Shown here: piece by piece, positions 47,838-58,073 of the stretch
Layout of the letters: each line of letters starts with the position of its first letter
How positions within the stretch are numbered: the first letter of the stretch is position 1
From: Nostoc sp. UHCC 0302
GTDB taxonomy: Bacteria > Cyanobacteriota > Cyanobacteriia > Cyanobacteriales > Nostocaceae
Direction: 5' to 3'
DNA: 64,000 nucleotides
Assembly (NCBI RefSeq): GCF_038096175.1
Contig: NZ_CP151099.1
Location: 2,234,501 to 2,298,500 of the forward strand
Notes under the pieces: model-generated
Told to the model about the DNA's origin: nothing
The model's database searches: none
What the model saw: the letters and a program-made list of their open reading frames with translations, nothing else
Position numbers and translations under genes: made by a program

Positions 47838-48293
47838 ATGTCGGCAACAGAGTTAGAAAGACTTCTTTACAGTATACAAACAGATTTCCAATCAGAGGCG
47901 GCTAATATTGCAGGGCAAGTCTTTCCTAATACTCAGTTTCGGCTATTAACACGAAAAATTAGCAGTAGTCATGCAGCTTTAGTTCTGCCAAAAAATCAAT
48001 TTAATTCATTGTCCCAAGAAATCGGTAATAATAATTTGGCAATAACTTTCAAAAGTCAAAACCATGCTTTAGAAAATTTCCAAGTAAATTTTTTCCCGAA
48101 AATAAGTACTTTAATTTTATCAGGGTACTACAAACAGGGAATGGCTAATCTGCGTTATTATCCTGCTAATAATTATGATTGGTTTAATAGTACAGGCCAT
48201 AAAATAGATCGTCCTGATTGTATTGGAAAAAAATTTGAGTTCTTGGCAAGCAAGTTTTACCCATTTTTTGAAGAATTTTTTCTGGGATTATAG
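47838..48293 (+). CDS. hypothetical protein (151 aa)
   Basis: ATG at 47838 with AAAGG eight bases upstream. No signal peptide or membrane segment is evident. The sequence is soluble, mixed alpha/beta in appearance, and ends in an aromatic-rich tail (KFYPFFEEFFLGL). No family is recognised. It lies between an AT-rich spacer and a palindromic repeat. Real coding is supported by length, start signal and balanced composition; function is unknown. Confidence 0.6.
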   Translation: MSATELERLLYSIQTDFQSEAANIAGQVFPNTQFRLLTRKISSSHAALVLPKNQFNSLSQEIGNNNLAITFKSQNHALENFQVNFFPKISTLILSGYYKQGMANLRYYPANNYDWFNSTGHKIDRPDCIGKKFEFLASKFYPFFEEFFLGL

Positions 48294-48420
48294 ACTTTTT
48301 TATTTCTGAGCAGCATACAGCCACTGTTGCTCAGAAGTTGAAGAAGTAAGCTAACTCTAATAACTGAACTATCTATATAGCGTTTCCAACTCCAGTGAGC
48401 TACAAAATAACCCCTCCCCA

Positions 48421-48445
48421 ACCCTCCCCTTACCAAGGGGAGGGT
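48421..48445. terminator. strong hairpin after the hypothetical gene
   Basis: A perfect 11-bp stem accctcccctt / aaggggagggt with a 3-base loop. It belongs to a common GC-rich repeat family (ctccccttaccaaggggag). It lies 130 bp after the stop at 48293 and could end that transcript, but lacks a T-run. Confidence 0.4.
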
Positions 48446-48602
48446 GCGCAACAGCGCGGGTGGAGTGTATTTCATGTGCCTGGCAATCGCTATAAGTTAT
48501 TTTCTGATTCCTTACATTTGAATGGTTACAGATGATTTCACGTTTCCTGGAATGATCGTTAAACGTGTTGAAGGGAAGAATTAAGGTTAACAAAGGATTT
48601 AT

Positions 48603-49100
48603 ATGCGCTTGCCTATTGCGATTAGTGCCATTTTAGTTGCATCTTTGGGTTTGAATACATCGGTAATGTCTCAACCGCCGATACAGACACCACAAATACA
48701 AACGGTTACTAATAGCTCAAACTTAGCAAAGTTTAGAATTAATCGCCGATTATGGAGACGGCAGAACATTTCTAACTATCGCTTTACATTTAGTAGAAGT
48801 TGTTTTTGTTTCCCCAAGGCTACAGAACCAGTAGTTATTGAAGTACGTAACGGGGTTACAACTTCTATTACTTTTAAAGATACTGGGAAACGAGCAGATG
48901 CAGAATTATTTCAGAAATATAATACAATTCCCAAGCTTTTTAACATTATTAGGGATGCGATCGCTCGTAGAGCATCTAACCTAACTGTAGAATACGACAA
49001 GAGACTCGGCTACCCAACTCAAATTAATATTGATTATAAAAGCGAGGTAGCTGATGATGAACTATTCCTGACAATTGAGAGTCTAGAAAAAATTGATTGA
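48603..49100 (+). CDS. secreted DUF6174-like protein (165 aa)
   Basis: An N-terminal signal peptide (MRLPIAISAILVASLGLNTSVMSQ, probable cleavage near 23) leads to a periplasmic domain. The NYRFTFSRSCFCFP segment with a CxC pair, the VxIEVRNGV strand, IPKLFNIIRDA, VEYDKRLGYPTQINIDY and DDELFLTIESL follow the order seen in DUF6174 proteins. The function of that family is unknown. ATG at 48603, with AAAGGA just before it. No operon partner. Confidence 0.68.
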   Translation: MRLPIAISAILVASLGLNTSVMSQPPIQTPQIQTVTNSSNLAKFRINRRLWRRQNISNYRFTFSRSCFCFPKATEPVVIEVRNGVTTSITFKDTGKRADAELFQKYNTIPKLFNIIRDAIARRASNLTVEYDKRLGYPTQINIDYKSEVADDELFLTIESLEKID

Positions 49101-50125
49101 TTATCAATTCTGTATGCAAAATCAAGTTGTCCCGAATTAGATACTGCATTCTAAATATACATTTACAGCAGGATTCAGGTGGCTGCACCTCGACTGCGCT
49201 CGGCGACCACCGAGCGTACTTGTACTGAGCGTAGTCGAAGTAGCCGAGGTGAGCCAGAATGGGCTGCGCCTCGCTACGCTAACAGAATTGGGAAGGAAAA
49301 TTCTCTCAAATCTAATCCCCGGCCCCTTCCCTACTAGCGTTGGGGAGCAAGATTTAAAGCCTCTCCCCGAAACGGGGAGAGGAATGGAAGTGGGGTTTTA
49401 AGAATAAGTCGGACAGCGCGTTACTTAATTTAGAAACATCGCCTTTTTGTCATAGATAGGCTTGGCTTGCGATCGCTATTTTCAAGAGGCGTATCAAACA
49501 ATCAGTTGATGTGTGAATTCTCAACTGAATATCCAAGCTAAATTGTGGCTTGTGTATTCTTCTTGATAGCAATAAATTAACGTGAGTTCGACAAGTGCTA
49601 TGTTGACCTCTCCCCCAGCCCCTCTCCTCGTAGGAGAGGGGGGTAAAACCATGATTTTTTCGTTGCTCCTCCCTCTCCTCGTAGGAGAGGGAGGTTGGGA
49701 GGGAGAGGTTCATCGAACTCACGTTAAATTAACTTTCTATATTTGCAGATATATATTGAGATAAACGTTTTCAATCTTCATATATAAATTAACTTATATC
49801 ACTTATATTTTTAGTTCAAATATCAAATTATATCTTGTCTAATTCAAAAAAAGGCTTCATCATTGATATGAAAACTACCGATTTTATAGATAAAACGAGA
49901 GTTAAAAATTAGAAAAAAAGTCTTAATTTAATTAGTAATAATGGAACTTAAGTAGACTTATTTAATAAAAGCAAGTATTTACTAGCTCAATCAAATAAGA
50001 CGAAGCAGGAATATTAATGATAAATCAATACTGAAGTCTTATCACTAAAGAGAATGAACGCGATTAATTGAATTTATATTTAAGAAATCAATTTAAATTT
50101 ACTCATAGCGGAGTTCGACTGATTT
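49101..50125. other. repeat-rich spacer upstream of kdpA
   Basis: About 1 kb without a gene. Holds palindromic repeats near 49180-49250 (cacctcgactgcgctcgg) and 49315-49400 (ctctccccgaaacggggag), the MITE-like element at 49574-49730, and a very AT-rich 350 bp before kdpA that may contain its promoter. Confidence 0.5.
49574..49730. mobile_element. MITE-like element with gtgagttcga ends
   Basis: A 157-bp element with 18-bp inverted ends (aaattaacgtgagttcga at 49574-49591; tcgaactcacgttaaatt at 49713-49730; 17 of 18 pairs). The interior holds two further palindromes, each of cctctcctcgtaggagagg type. Non-coding. Confidence 0.7.
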
Positions 50126-51871
50126 ATGCTGCAAGGATGGATTCAAATTGCATTAACGCTATTAATTGTAGTAGCGATTACTCCCTTCTTTGGGCGCTAC
50201 ATGGCGTGTGTCTACCTAGAGCAAAGTACTTTTCTCGACCCAATTTTGAATCCGGTTGAACGAGTGCTTTATGCCTTAGTTGGTGTTAAAAGCAAAGAAA
50301 ATATGACGGGTTGGCAGTATGGGCGGGCAATTCTATACAGCAACGTAGCAATGGGGTTGCTGATTTTCTTGATCATCATGAATCAGGGATGGTTGCCCCT
50401 AAATCCCACGGGGATAAATGCCCCAACTTGGGACACAGTGCTGCATACTACTATTTCTTTTATTACTAATACCAACCAGCAGCACTATTCTGGTGAAACC
50501 TACATGAGTTATGGTAGCCAAATGTGGGGGCTTGGTTATCATATGTTTACCTCTGCGGCAACTGGTTTGGCAGTAGGAATTGCTTTTATTCGGGGATTGA
50601 CTGGTAGATCGTTAGGCAACTTTTATGTAGACCTAATTCGCTCGATTACCCGAATTTTGCTGCCTATTTGTATTGTGGGTGGCATTGTTTTGATAGCAGC
50701 TGGCGTTCCAGAAACACTGGGGGGTGCAGTTGTATTCCCTACTTTGGAAAATCCGAATATTAGTCAGGCGATCGCTCGTGGCCCCGTTGCCCATTTTGAA
50801 ATTATCAAGCAATTAGGGGAAAACGGCGGCGGCTTTTTCGCCATCAACTCAGCACACCCCTTTGAAAATCCCAGCGGATTTACTAACTTAATTCAAATCG
50901 TGGCAATGCTTTCGATTCCCACTGCCCTAATCTACACCTATGGCTTGTTTGCTAATAATACTAAGCAAGCTTGGTTAGTTTATGGCATGGTCGGTGTTCT
51001 CTATGTAATATTTATCATCGTCACTGCCATTGGTGAATACAACGGCAATCCGGCTGTGAATGCACTGCTGGGTAGTCAGCAACCGAACCTAGAGGGTAAA
51101 GAAGTCCGGTTTGGTTGGGCGCAATCTGCACTATTTGCAACGAGTACAACTGGTACTATGTGCGGCGCAGTCAATAGTTTACACGACTCCTTTATGCCCA
51201 ACGGCGGTTTTATTACCCTTTCTAATATGTTCCTGCAAATTATCTGGGGTGGACAGGGTACAGGAACTGCTTATTTGTTTGCTTACCTGATTCTGGCTGT
51301 GTTCGCTACAGGGCTGATGGTAGGACGCACACCAGAATTTCTGGGACGCAAGATTGAGAAGCGCGAGGTTGTATTTGCTAGTTTCCTGATTCTGCTGGTT
51401 CACCCGATCGCAATTATGATTCCCGCAGGTATTGCTTTGGCATTTCCCGATCAACTATCAGGAATTAGTAATCCAGGTTTCCACGGCTTTGCTCAAGTTA
51501 TCTACGAATATGCCTCGGCTGCTGCTAATAACGGTTCTGGGTTTGAAGGTTTGGGAGATTCACAACCGTCTCCTTTGGCGATCGCTACAGGTGCAAAACC
51601 CACTGCAACTGCCCTGTGGTGGAACTTGAGTACCTGCTTCAGTTTAATTGCTGGACGCTATATTCCAATTCTGGGTTTGCTGTTTTTAGCAGATAGTATG
51701 TCTCGTAAGCAAGCTGTTCCCTATACCACTGGTACATTGCGAACCGATACTGGACTATTTACAGGCGTTACCGCAGGCGTGATTTTAATCCTGGGCGCAC
51801 TTACATTCTTCCCAGTACTGGCATTAGGCCCCATTGGTGAAGCGTTTTTTATCGCTAAAGGTATTGGCTAG
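50126..51871 (+). CDS. kdpA: potassium-transporting ATPase subunit A, KdpA (581 aa)
   Basis: The K+-binding and translocating subunit of the high-affinity KdpFABC pump in the inner membrane. About ten to twelve hydrophobic segments carry the four P-loop-like selectivity regions: [46 protein letters not shown] and NNGSGFEG. Length matches the family. ATG at 50126; a GGAG lies 13 bases upstream, further than usual. Co-directional with kdpB but separated by 264 bp containing a hairpin. Confidence 0.95.
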   Translation: MLQGWIQIALTLLIVVAITPFFGRYMACVYLEQSTFLDPILNPVERVLYALVGVKSKENMTGWQYGRAILYSNVAMGLLIFLIIMNQGWLPLNPTGINAPTWDTVLHTTISFITNTNQQHYSGETYMSYGSQMWGLGYHMFTSAATGLAVGIAFIRGLTGRSLGNFYVDLIRSITRILLPICIVGGIVLIAAGVPETLGGAVVFPTLENPNISQAIARGPVAHFEIIKQLGENGGGFFAINSAHPFENPSGFTNLIQIVAMLSIPTALIYTYGLFANNTKQAWLVYGMVGVLYVIFIIVTAIGEYNGNPAVNALLGSQQPNLEGKEVRFGWAQSALFATSTTGTMCGAVNSLHDSFMPNGGFITLSNMFLQIIWGGQGTGTAYLFAYLILAVFATGLMVGRTPEFLGRKIEKREVVFASFLILLVHPIAIMIPAGIALAFPDQLSGISNPGFHGFAQVIYEYASAAANNGSGFEGLGDSQPSPLAIATGAKPTATALWWNLSTCFSLIAGRYIPILGLLFLADSMSRKQAVPYTTGTLRTDTGLFTGVTAGVILILGALTFFPVLALGPIGEAFFIAKGIG

Positions 51872-52003
51872 GGAGTAGAAAGTGGGGAGGTATGAGGGGA
51901 CAAGGGAGATAAGGAGAATTAGAAACTGATTCATCCACCTCGGAACTGGATTCATCCACCTCATACTAATTCAATTTAATGATTGCAACACATTCTTGGA
52001 TGA

Positions 52004-52023
52004 AGACGCGATGAATCGCGTCT
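52004..52023. repeat. hairpin in the kdpA-kdpB gap
   Basis: agacgcga / tcgcgtct perfect 8-bp stem with loop tgaa, a common cyanobacterial dispersed repeat (gacgcgatgaatcgcgtctc). It lies between kdpA and kdpB, which are usually close together, and may affect read-through or mRNA stability. Confidence 0.55.
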
Positions 52024-52135
52024 CTACAAATGGTCTATTTGTCGCATTCTTTTTTCCAACTGGTATCAGATACTCGTTCATCTACCTCATCTTTCTATGC
52101 CTAATGCCCAATGCTCCATTCCCAAAATTTAATGT

Positions 52136-54277
52136 ATGCCAATTACTACTGATTCTCCTTCGCCCCGTATTGCATCTGGAACTCGTGACTCGCGCAAGCA
52201 CACCCCTAAAACAAATATGCGGGGGCTTTATCAGAGAGCAATTCGTGAGTCATTTATCAAGCTCGATCCACGAATTACTGTCAAAAACCCCGTTATGTTT
52301 GTTGTTTGGGTAGGGACAATTGTCACCTTTCTTGTTAGCCTTAACCCAAATCTGTTTGGCACAATTCAGGCGGATATCAATCAACAACGCTTGTTAAACG
52401 GGTTAATTACCTTTATTCTCTTTTTTACACTCGTTTTTGCCAACTTTGCCGAAGCTGTAGCAGAAGGACGTGGGAAAGCACAGGCTGATTCGCTGCGATC
52501 GACGCGATCAGATACGATCGCCAATAAAATTCTCCCTGATGGTTCGATACAACAAGTCAATTCTACGGAACTGCGAAGGGGCGATTTGGTCAAGGTGGTT
52601 GCAAACAACATGATTCCCGCCGATGGAGATGTAATTAAAGGCATTGGCTCGGTGGATGAGTCTGCAATTACTGGAGAATCTGCCCCTGTATTGAAGCAGC
52701 CAGGTACAGATATTGCCAGTTCGGTGACAGGCGGCACACGCTTACTCTCCGACGAGTTAACAATTCGCATTAGTGCTGATCCTGGTCAAGGCTTTATTGA
52801 TCGCATGATCTCCCTGGTAGAAGGAGCAGAACGCAGCAAGACTCCCAACGAGATTGCTTTGACGGTATTGTTGGCAGTGTTAACACAAGTATTCCTGATT
52901 GTGGTGGCAACTATGCCCCCATTTGTCGGCTACATCGCCACCTTTATCAGCACGGCCTTTGGAGCTGAGGCGGGAAACAGTTTGCGGGCGGGTGCTAGCG
53001 TTGCTATTCTAATCTCGCTACTGGTAGCTTTAATACCTACAACTATTGGTGGTTTGCTCAGTGCGATCGGTATTGCAGGAATGGATAGAGTTGCCCAGTT
53101 TAACGTCATTGCTACCTCTGGTCGAGCAGTAGAAGCCTGCGGCGATATCAACACCTTGGTGCTGGATAAGACAGGCACTATCACCTTGGGAAACCGGATG
53201 GCTGATGAGTTTATTCCTCTGGATAATCACTCACTAGAAGATGTGGCGCGAGTTTCCCTAGCTGCTAGCTTGTTTGATGAAACACCAGAAGGCAAGTCAA
53301 TTGTGATATTGGCAGAAAAGTCTCAGGCTGCGGTAGATTTCAAGAGCGACAAAGCCGAAGGTGTGGAATTTTCGGCAAAAACCCGGATGAGTGGCACGAA
53401 TCTCCCCGATGGTAAACAAATTCGCAAAGGTGCAGTGGATGCCATTAAGGGATTTGTCCGTTCTCGTGGTGGTTACGTTCCTGATGATATAGACGCAGCT
53501 TATGAGCGAGTTTCCCGATTAGGCGGTACACCTTTAGCTGTTTGCCAAGATGACAAGATTTATGGTGTCATTTACCTCAAAGATATTGTGAAACCTGGTT
53601 TGCGGGAACGCTTTGACCAACTCCGCCGCATGGGTGTTAAGACTATCATGCTCACAGGTGACAACCGGATTACCGCTTCGGTAATTGCCGAGGAAGCCGG
53701 GGTAGATGATTTCATTGCCGAAGCGACTCCAGAAGACAAAATTGAGGTAATTCGCTCTGAACAATCTCAGGGTAAACTGGTGGCAATGACTGGGGATGGT
53801 ACTAATGATGCCCCTGCTTTGGCTCAAGCAAACGTGGGTGTGGCAATGAACTCTGGGACGCAAGCTGCCAAAGAAGCTGCTAACATGGTGGACTTAGACT
53901 CAGACCCGACGAAGCTAATTGACCTAGTAACCATAGGTAAACAGTTGCTAATTACTCGTGGAGCGTTGACAACATTCTCCATTGCTAACGATATTGCCAA
54001 GTATTTTGCCATCATTCCTACTATCTTTGCAGCTGCTGGAATCGGCGCACTTAATATTATGGGATTAAAGAGCGCCCAATCTGCGATCGTCTCGGCGCTG
54101 ATTTACAATGCTTTGATTATTCCGGCACTAATTCCGCTAGCACTCAGAGGGGTGAAGTTTTTACCTTTAACAGCAGATCAACTGCTACGTCGCAACATCT
54201 TCATCTTTGGTCTTGGCGGCATCGTTGCTCCCTTCATTGCCATCAAACTTATAGATATTATTCTACCTTTGTCTTAA
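52136..54277 (+). CDS. kdpB: potassium-transporting P-type ATPase subunit B, KdpB (713 aa)
   Basis: Catalytic subunit of the Kdp pump. P-type ATPase motifs: TGES in the actuator domain (SAITGESAP), phosphorylation site DKTGTIT near residue 345, nucleotide-binding KGA-like segment ([11 protein letters not shown]), TGDNRITA and [22 protein letters not shown] hydrolysis drives K+ uptake through KdpA. The ATG at 52136 has no clear Shine-Dalgarno; N-terminal residues ([15 protein letters not shown]) look normal for cyanobacterial KdpB. Followed 6 bp later by a KdpF-like gene. Confidence 0.96.
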   Translation: MPITTDSPSPRIASGTRDSRKHTPKTNMRGLYQRAIRESFIKLDPRITVKNPVMFVVWVGTIVTFLVSLNPNLFGTIQADINQQRLLNGLITFILFFTLVFANFAEAVAEGRGKAQADSLRSTRSDTIANKILPDGSIQQVNSTELRRGDLVKVVANNMIPADGDVIKGIGSVDESAITGESAPVLKQPGTDIASSVTGGTRLLSDELTIRISADPGQGFIDRMISLVEGAERSKTPNEIALTVLLAVLTQVFLIVVATMPPFVGYIATFISTAFGAEAGNSLRAGASVAILISLLVALIPTTIGGLLSAIGIAGMDRVAQFNVIATSGRAVEACGDINTLVLDKTGTITLGNRMADEFIPLDNHSLEDVARVSLAASLFDETPEGKSIVILAEKSQAAVDFKSDKAEGVEFSAKTRMSGTNLPDGKQIRKGAVDAIKGFVRSRGGYVPDDIDAAYERVSRLGGTPLAVCQDDKIYGVIYLKDIVKPGLRERFDQLRRMGVKTIMLTGDNRITASVIAEEAGVDDFIAEATPEDKIEVIRSEQSQGKLVAMTGDGTNDAPALAQANVGVAMNSGTQAAKEAANMVDLDSDPTKLIDLVTIGKQLLITRGALTTFSIANDIAKYFAIIPTIFAAAGIGALNIMGLKSAQSAIVSALIYNALIIPALIPLALRGVKFLPLTADQLLRRNIFIFGLGGIVAPFIAIKLIDIILPLS

Positions 54278-54283
54278 TTTACT

Positions 54284-54553
54284 ATGAAACCTATTCAGAT
54301 CCGACGCACTATTCTTGCATCTCAAGTATTAGAAGAAATAACTGAAATCTGGTGTCAATGGCGTAGACAAAAGCTGCCACTGTATTTATTCTTGGCGATG
54401 TGTTTCAACCTAGTGGTTGCACCTCTAGTCTATGCAGCTACTGGTGAAGAGCTTTCCCGCAGTCAATCTTGGGGATTGGGGCTGTTAGGAATGGTGACAC
54501 TAGGGCTTTCTATCTATTTATTTTTTGTAATGTTTGTACCGGAGAAATTCTAA
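54284..54553 (+). CDS. kdpF: KdpF-like subunit with N-terminal extension (89 aa)
   Basis: The C-terminal part (SWGLGLLGMVTLGLSIYLFFVMFVPEKF) matches the single-helix KdpF peptide, which ends in a conserved PEKF and stabilises the Kdp complex. It is preceded by ~60 residues with another hydrophobic segment (LYLFLAMCFNLVVAPLVYA). Typical KdpF is only about 29 residues, so this is an extended form. Its TAA overlaps the kdpC ATG by one base (TAATG), implying coupled translation. It follows kdpB by 6 bp. Confidence 0.85.
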   Translation: MKPIQIRRTILASQVLEEITEIWCQWRRQKLPLYLFLAMCFNLVVAPLVYAATGEELSRSQSWGLGLLGMVTLGLSIYLFFVMFVPEKF

Positions 54554-55191
54554 TGAGTTTTGCACGTGAAGCTAGTAGAGCTATTCGTTCTACCTTGGTA
54601 CTCTGGGTTATGGTCGCGATTATTTATCCTTTTGGGATGATTGCTATTGGGCAGATTGTGTTTCCATTTCAAGCCAATGGCAGTCTGCTAAAAAATAATG
54701 CAGGTCAAGTTGTGGGTTCTGCTTTGATTGGTCAACCTTTTAGTAGCGATCGCTATTTTAACAGTCGTCCCAGTACCACGAGCTACAGCACCGCCGACCC
54801 CAAAAAGGATGATGCGGGAGTTTTAAGAACTGGGGTTTCTGGCGCTAGCAACTTGGCTCCCAGTAATCCCGCATTGCTGGAACGCATCAAAGGTAAAGAT
54901 GACCCCGACCCCAGCAAAAAGGTTGAAGGTGACTTCAATCGTCTGAAAACAGCAGGTGTGCAGCCAACTGGCGATTTAGTCTACACCTCTGGTTCCAGCC
55001 TTGACCCCCACATTACCCCTGAAGCTGCAACAGCGCAAATTGCACGAGTAGCCAAGGCGCGAGGAATTCAATCCACCCAACTGGAAACTTTGATTGCCCA
55101 AAATAGCGATGGTCGTTTTCTCGGTATCTTTGGTGAACCTGGAGTTAATGTTTTGAAGCTGAATTTAGCTTTAGATCAGATTAAAGGATAA
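54553..55191 (+). CDS. kdpC: potassium-transporting ATPase subunit C, KdpC (212 aa)
   Basis: Single N-terminal membrane helix (STLVLWVMVAIIYPFGMIAIGQ) and a periplasmic domain with conserved KdpC motifs: GQPFSSDRYFNSRPS, SGASNLAPSNPAL, DLVYTSGSSLDPHITPEAA, GEPGVNVLKLNLAL. KdpC stabilises the Kdp complex and raises ATP affinity. Starts at 54553, overlapping the previous stop. An internal loop is longer than in E. coli. No kdpD or kdpE follows. Confidence 0.94.
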   Translation: MSFAREASRAIRSTLVLWVMVAIIYPFGMIAIGQIVFPFQANGSLLKNNAGQVVGSALIGQPFSSDRYFNSRPSTTSYSTADPKKDDAGVLRTGVSGASNLAPSNPALLERIKGKDDPDPSKKVEGDFNRLKTAGVQPTGDLVYTSGSSLDPHITPEAATAQIARVAKARGIQSTQLETLIAQNSDGRFLGIFGEPGVNVLKLNLALDQIKG

Positions 55192-55275
55192 AGGCATGGG
55201 ATGCGGCAGAAATAGCCGTTCCCTGTAACTTCTTCTAACTGAGAAAGTTCCAGGACTCAAGTTTACACCCCTTTT

Positions 55276-55467
55276 ATGTGTGAATATCTTCCCTGCACCA
55301 GCAAACTGTCAAAGCCTGTTGAGGACAGTTGCATTCCCGCAATCAGTCAATCAAACTTTTTATTTAATCAAGTTGAAATTCGGAAATTATTGCTAGATTT
55401 ACTACCTGTCTTGCAGTTTTTCCATCAACATCAGGTGATTCACTGCGATATTGTTTATAGATTATAA
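55276..55467 (+). pseudogene. fragment of a serine/threonine protein kinase
   Basis: A 63-codon ORF ends in FNQVEIRKLLLDLLPVLQFF then HQHQVIHCDIV, which is the segment leading into the catalytic HRDIKPEN loop of cyanobacterial Ser/Thr kinases, here with HCDIV in place of HRDIK. The reading frame stops there, so the kinase core is missing. Upstream sequence does not encode the N-lobe. A short downstream stretch (about 55513-55602) encoding a charged, coiled-coil-like peptide may belong to the same relic. Confidence 0.65.
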
Positions 55468-56060
55468 AAAGCAGCGTCACAAGCGCATAGTTAACAGCTA
55501 GTAGCAAAATGAAAACTTAGAAAGAATTCATCAGCTAAATCTTCAAAGGCAAAAGCAGATTGAAACCTTAGAAAGAATTTGGAATAAGACTTATAAAAAT
55601 TAAGCGATCGCCTTTAAGACTACCAAAAATGTAATTAGGTAGATTTTCAGACTGACATCTATAGGAATCCGATTTGATTCTTGAAACACTTCTAGAGACA
55701 GGAAACAGGTAAAAAGGAATAAAAGTGTACTAAGGTTTTTTCACGCAATCAAATATGAGTCCTATATTGAAGACCACACTTATCTAAGATTATTAGTGTG
55801 GTGTTTCACCATTTATTTATCCGCCAGCTTCATAGTGCCATTCTGGCTCTTGACGACTGATGCCTTTACTTTTTATAGATAAACGGACTAATTGGTAAAC
55901 AGTCCATCTTTAAGAACTTCCAATTTTATGTAAAATTTCCGTGACACACAGTAGTTTATATCACTTCAATCTGATAAGATTTCCGGAAGTACGATAACTA
56001 CTTGTTCTCTTTTTCTTGAAGCCATTAATTCTGGGTCTTTGTTGGAAAGGAAAATAAAAC
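55468..56060. other. spacer upstream of the porin gene
   Basis: About 590 bp, AT-rich, with no supported gene beyond the kinase relic. A purine-rich AAGGA lies before the porin ATG. Confidence 0.4.
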
Positions 56061-57791
56061 ATGTCTGATTTATTGTGGAAAACTCTGGTAATCAGTCCAG
56101 TAGTTTTGGGAGTGACGGTGTTGGGTTCCGCTAGAGCTATGGCTGCGAAAGTACTTAGCTCGGCTGAAGATATAAAGACAAAAGTAGTTTTGACAGAAGC
56201 ACCAATAACTTCTGATAGTTCAATATTCATTCAAACAACGCAACCAAAAGTTAACCAGCAGTTGGTTGCTCAAGCTAAAACTGATGAGAATAACGTTTTA
56301 GAACAAGTTGACCGCTATAGGCGTGAAGGCAATAACCAGAATTCACTGTCTCAGGTGACATCAGTCTCTCAGTTTTCTGATGTACAGCCAACAGACTGGG
56401 CATTTCAAGCGTTGCAATCCCTGGTTGAACGTTACGGTTGTATTGCAGGATATCCTAATGGCACTTACCGTGGTAACCGGGCATTAACTCGTTACGAGTT
56501 TGCCGCAGGTTTGAATGCTTGTTTAGATCGGGTTAATGAACTGATTGCGACAGCAACAGCTGACTTAGTAACAAAACAAGATTTGGCAACTCTCCAGCGT
56601 TTGCAAGAAGAATTCTCAGCAGAATTAGCAACCTTACGGGGTCGAGTAGATTCTCTAGAAACACGTACTGCGGAACTGGAAGCAAATCAGTTTTCTACTA
56701 CAACTAAACTTGTGGGTGAGGCAATTTTTGCTCTTACCGATAACTTTGGCAGCGGCGACAACAACAACACTGTATTTCAAGATAGGGTGCGTTTAGACTT
56801 CCAAAGCAGCTTCACAGGTAAAGATGTCTTGCACACTAGGATTGCTGCTGGTAATGCCACTAGATTGGCTTTATCAAATGACACATTTGAAGGAACTCAA
56901 ACCTTTAACTTATCCCCTTCTAACGATAACAGTGCTTTCATCGACTGGTTGGCGTACTACTTTCCAGTTGGCAACTCACAAGTTTACATTGCTGCTACTG
57001 GAGGTATTCAAAGCGATTACGTTCCTACTGTCAACCCATACTTTGAGGATTTTGATGGTGGTAACGGTGCTTTGTCTACCTTTGCTTCTGAAAGCCCAAT
57101 CTACCGGATTGGTGGCGGTGCTGGTATCGGTTTCAACTTAGGTTTTGGGAATAGCAACAGTAGCTTCAAACCTTCATTAACTTTTGGGTACTTGGCATCT
57201 GAACCGAATAACCCTAATCCAGGTTCAGGTTTGTTTGAGGGTAATTATGCGGCTTTAGGACAGTTGAATTTAAATGTTGGCGATCGCCTAACTTTAGCTG
57301 CAACTTACGTCCACGGTTATCATGGTGGAGGTAGTGCTTTATTCGACACAGGTTCAGTGACTAATGCTGTAGTTGGGACTGCACAAGCAAACTTTGTTGC
57401 TGGTGGCAATCCTTACGTCAGCAATTCCTTTGGTTTTGAAGCAGCTTTTAAACCTAGTGACAAATTGTCTATTAGTGGCTTTGTACTTTACAGCGATATC
57501 ACGGGCTTTGGTGCTAATGATAATGGTGAAGTTTGGAGTTACGGTGCTGGGGTAGCATTACCAGATTTTGGTAGGAGAGGCAACGTTTTAGGAGTTTTCG
57601 CAGGTGTGCAGCCATACTTAGGCAGCGTCAATGGTGATAAACCTTACCACTTTGAAGGCTTTTACAAGTATCGCATCAGCGATAATATTTCTATTACCCC
57701 TGGGATAATTTGGTTGACAAATCCTGGTCAAGGTGGTGGCAACAACGATGATGCAATCATTGGGACGTTGAGAACAACCTTTAATTTTTAA
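56061..57791 (+). CDS. SLH-domain OprB-type porin (576 aa)
   Basis: Outer-membrane porin of the cyanobacterial SomA / iron-uptake-porin type. N-terminal signal peptide (to about residue 29, ending ARAMAA). An SLH domain about 105-165 (FSDVQPTDWAFQALQSLVER, YPNGTYRGNRALTRYEFAAGL) binds the peptidoglycan-linked polymer. A coiled coil about 170-215 follows (LQRLQEEFSAELATLRGRVDSLETR), then a beta-barrel ending in an aromatic residue (IGTLRTTFNF), as outer-membrane proteins do. It allows diffusion of small solutes or ions. ATG at 56061 with AAGGA upstream. Typical length. Confidence 0.93.
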   Translation: MSDLLWKTLVISPVVLGVTVLGSARAMAAKVLSSAEDIKTKVVLTEAPITSDSSIFIQTTQPKVNQQLVAQAKTDENNVLEQVDRYRREGNNQNSLSQVTSVSQFSDVQPTDWAFQALQSLVERYGCIAGYPNGTYRGNRALTRYEFAAGLNACLDRVNELIATATADLVTKQDLATLQRLQEEFSAELATLRGRVDSLETRTAELEANQFSTTTKLVGEAIFALTDNFGSGDNNNTVFQDRVRLDFQSSFTGKDVLHTRIAAGNATRLALSNDTFEGTQTFNLSPSNDNSAFIDWLAYYFPVGNSQVYIAATGGIQSDYVPTVNPYFEDFDGGNGALSTFASESPIYRIGGGAGIGFNLGFGNSNSSFKPSLTFGYLASEPNNPNPGSGLFEGNYAALGQLNLNVGDRLTLAATYVHGYHGGGSALFDTGSVTNAVVGTAQANFVAGGNPYVSNSFGFEAAFKPSDKLSISGFVLYSDITGFGANDNGEVWSYGAGVALPDFGRRGNVLGVFAGVQPYLGSVNGDKPYHFEGFYKYRISDNISITPGIIWLTNPGQGGGNNDDAIIGTLRTTFNF

Positions 57792-57881
57792 GGGTTAGGG
57801 GAGTGGGGAGTAGGGAAGAATAACTAATCCCCAATCCCAATCCCCAATAAGAGCAATGCGATTTTGTGAGATGGGTGAGCA

Positions 57882-57926
57882 GGGGAGGCAAGGGAGGCAG
57901 GGGAGGCAGGGGAGGCAAGGGAGGCA
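57882..57926. repeat. 9-bp tandem repeat (5 copies)
   Basis: Five head-to-tail copies of (g/a)gggaggca, followed by a partial unit. Lies between the porin stop and the convergent FUSC gene. Similar G-rich tandem repeats occur near 13636-13665. Confidence 0.75.
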
Positions 57927-58073
57927 GGGGAAGAGAAAGAAATAAGTGTATAAACAATCTGTTTCAGTAGTAAAAAGTACTAATATGTCTCTTTACTCCC
58001 CCTGCTCCCCCTGCTCAAGAACAGCCTATTTCACGAGGATCTCACTTTTTCGCGTTTCTCCCATCCCCAATTC

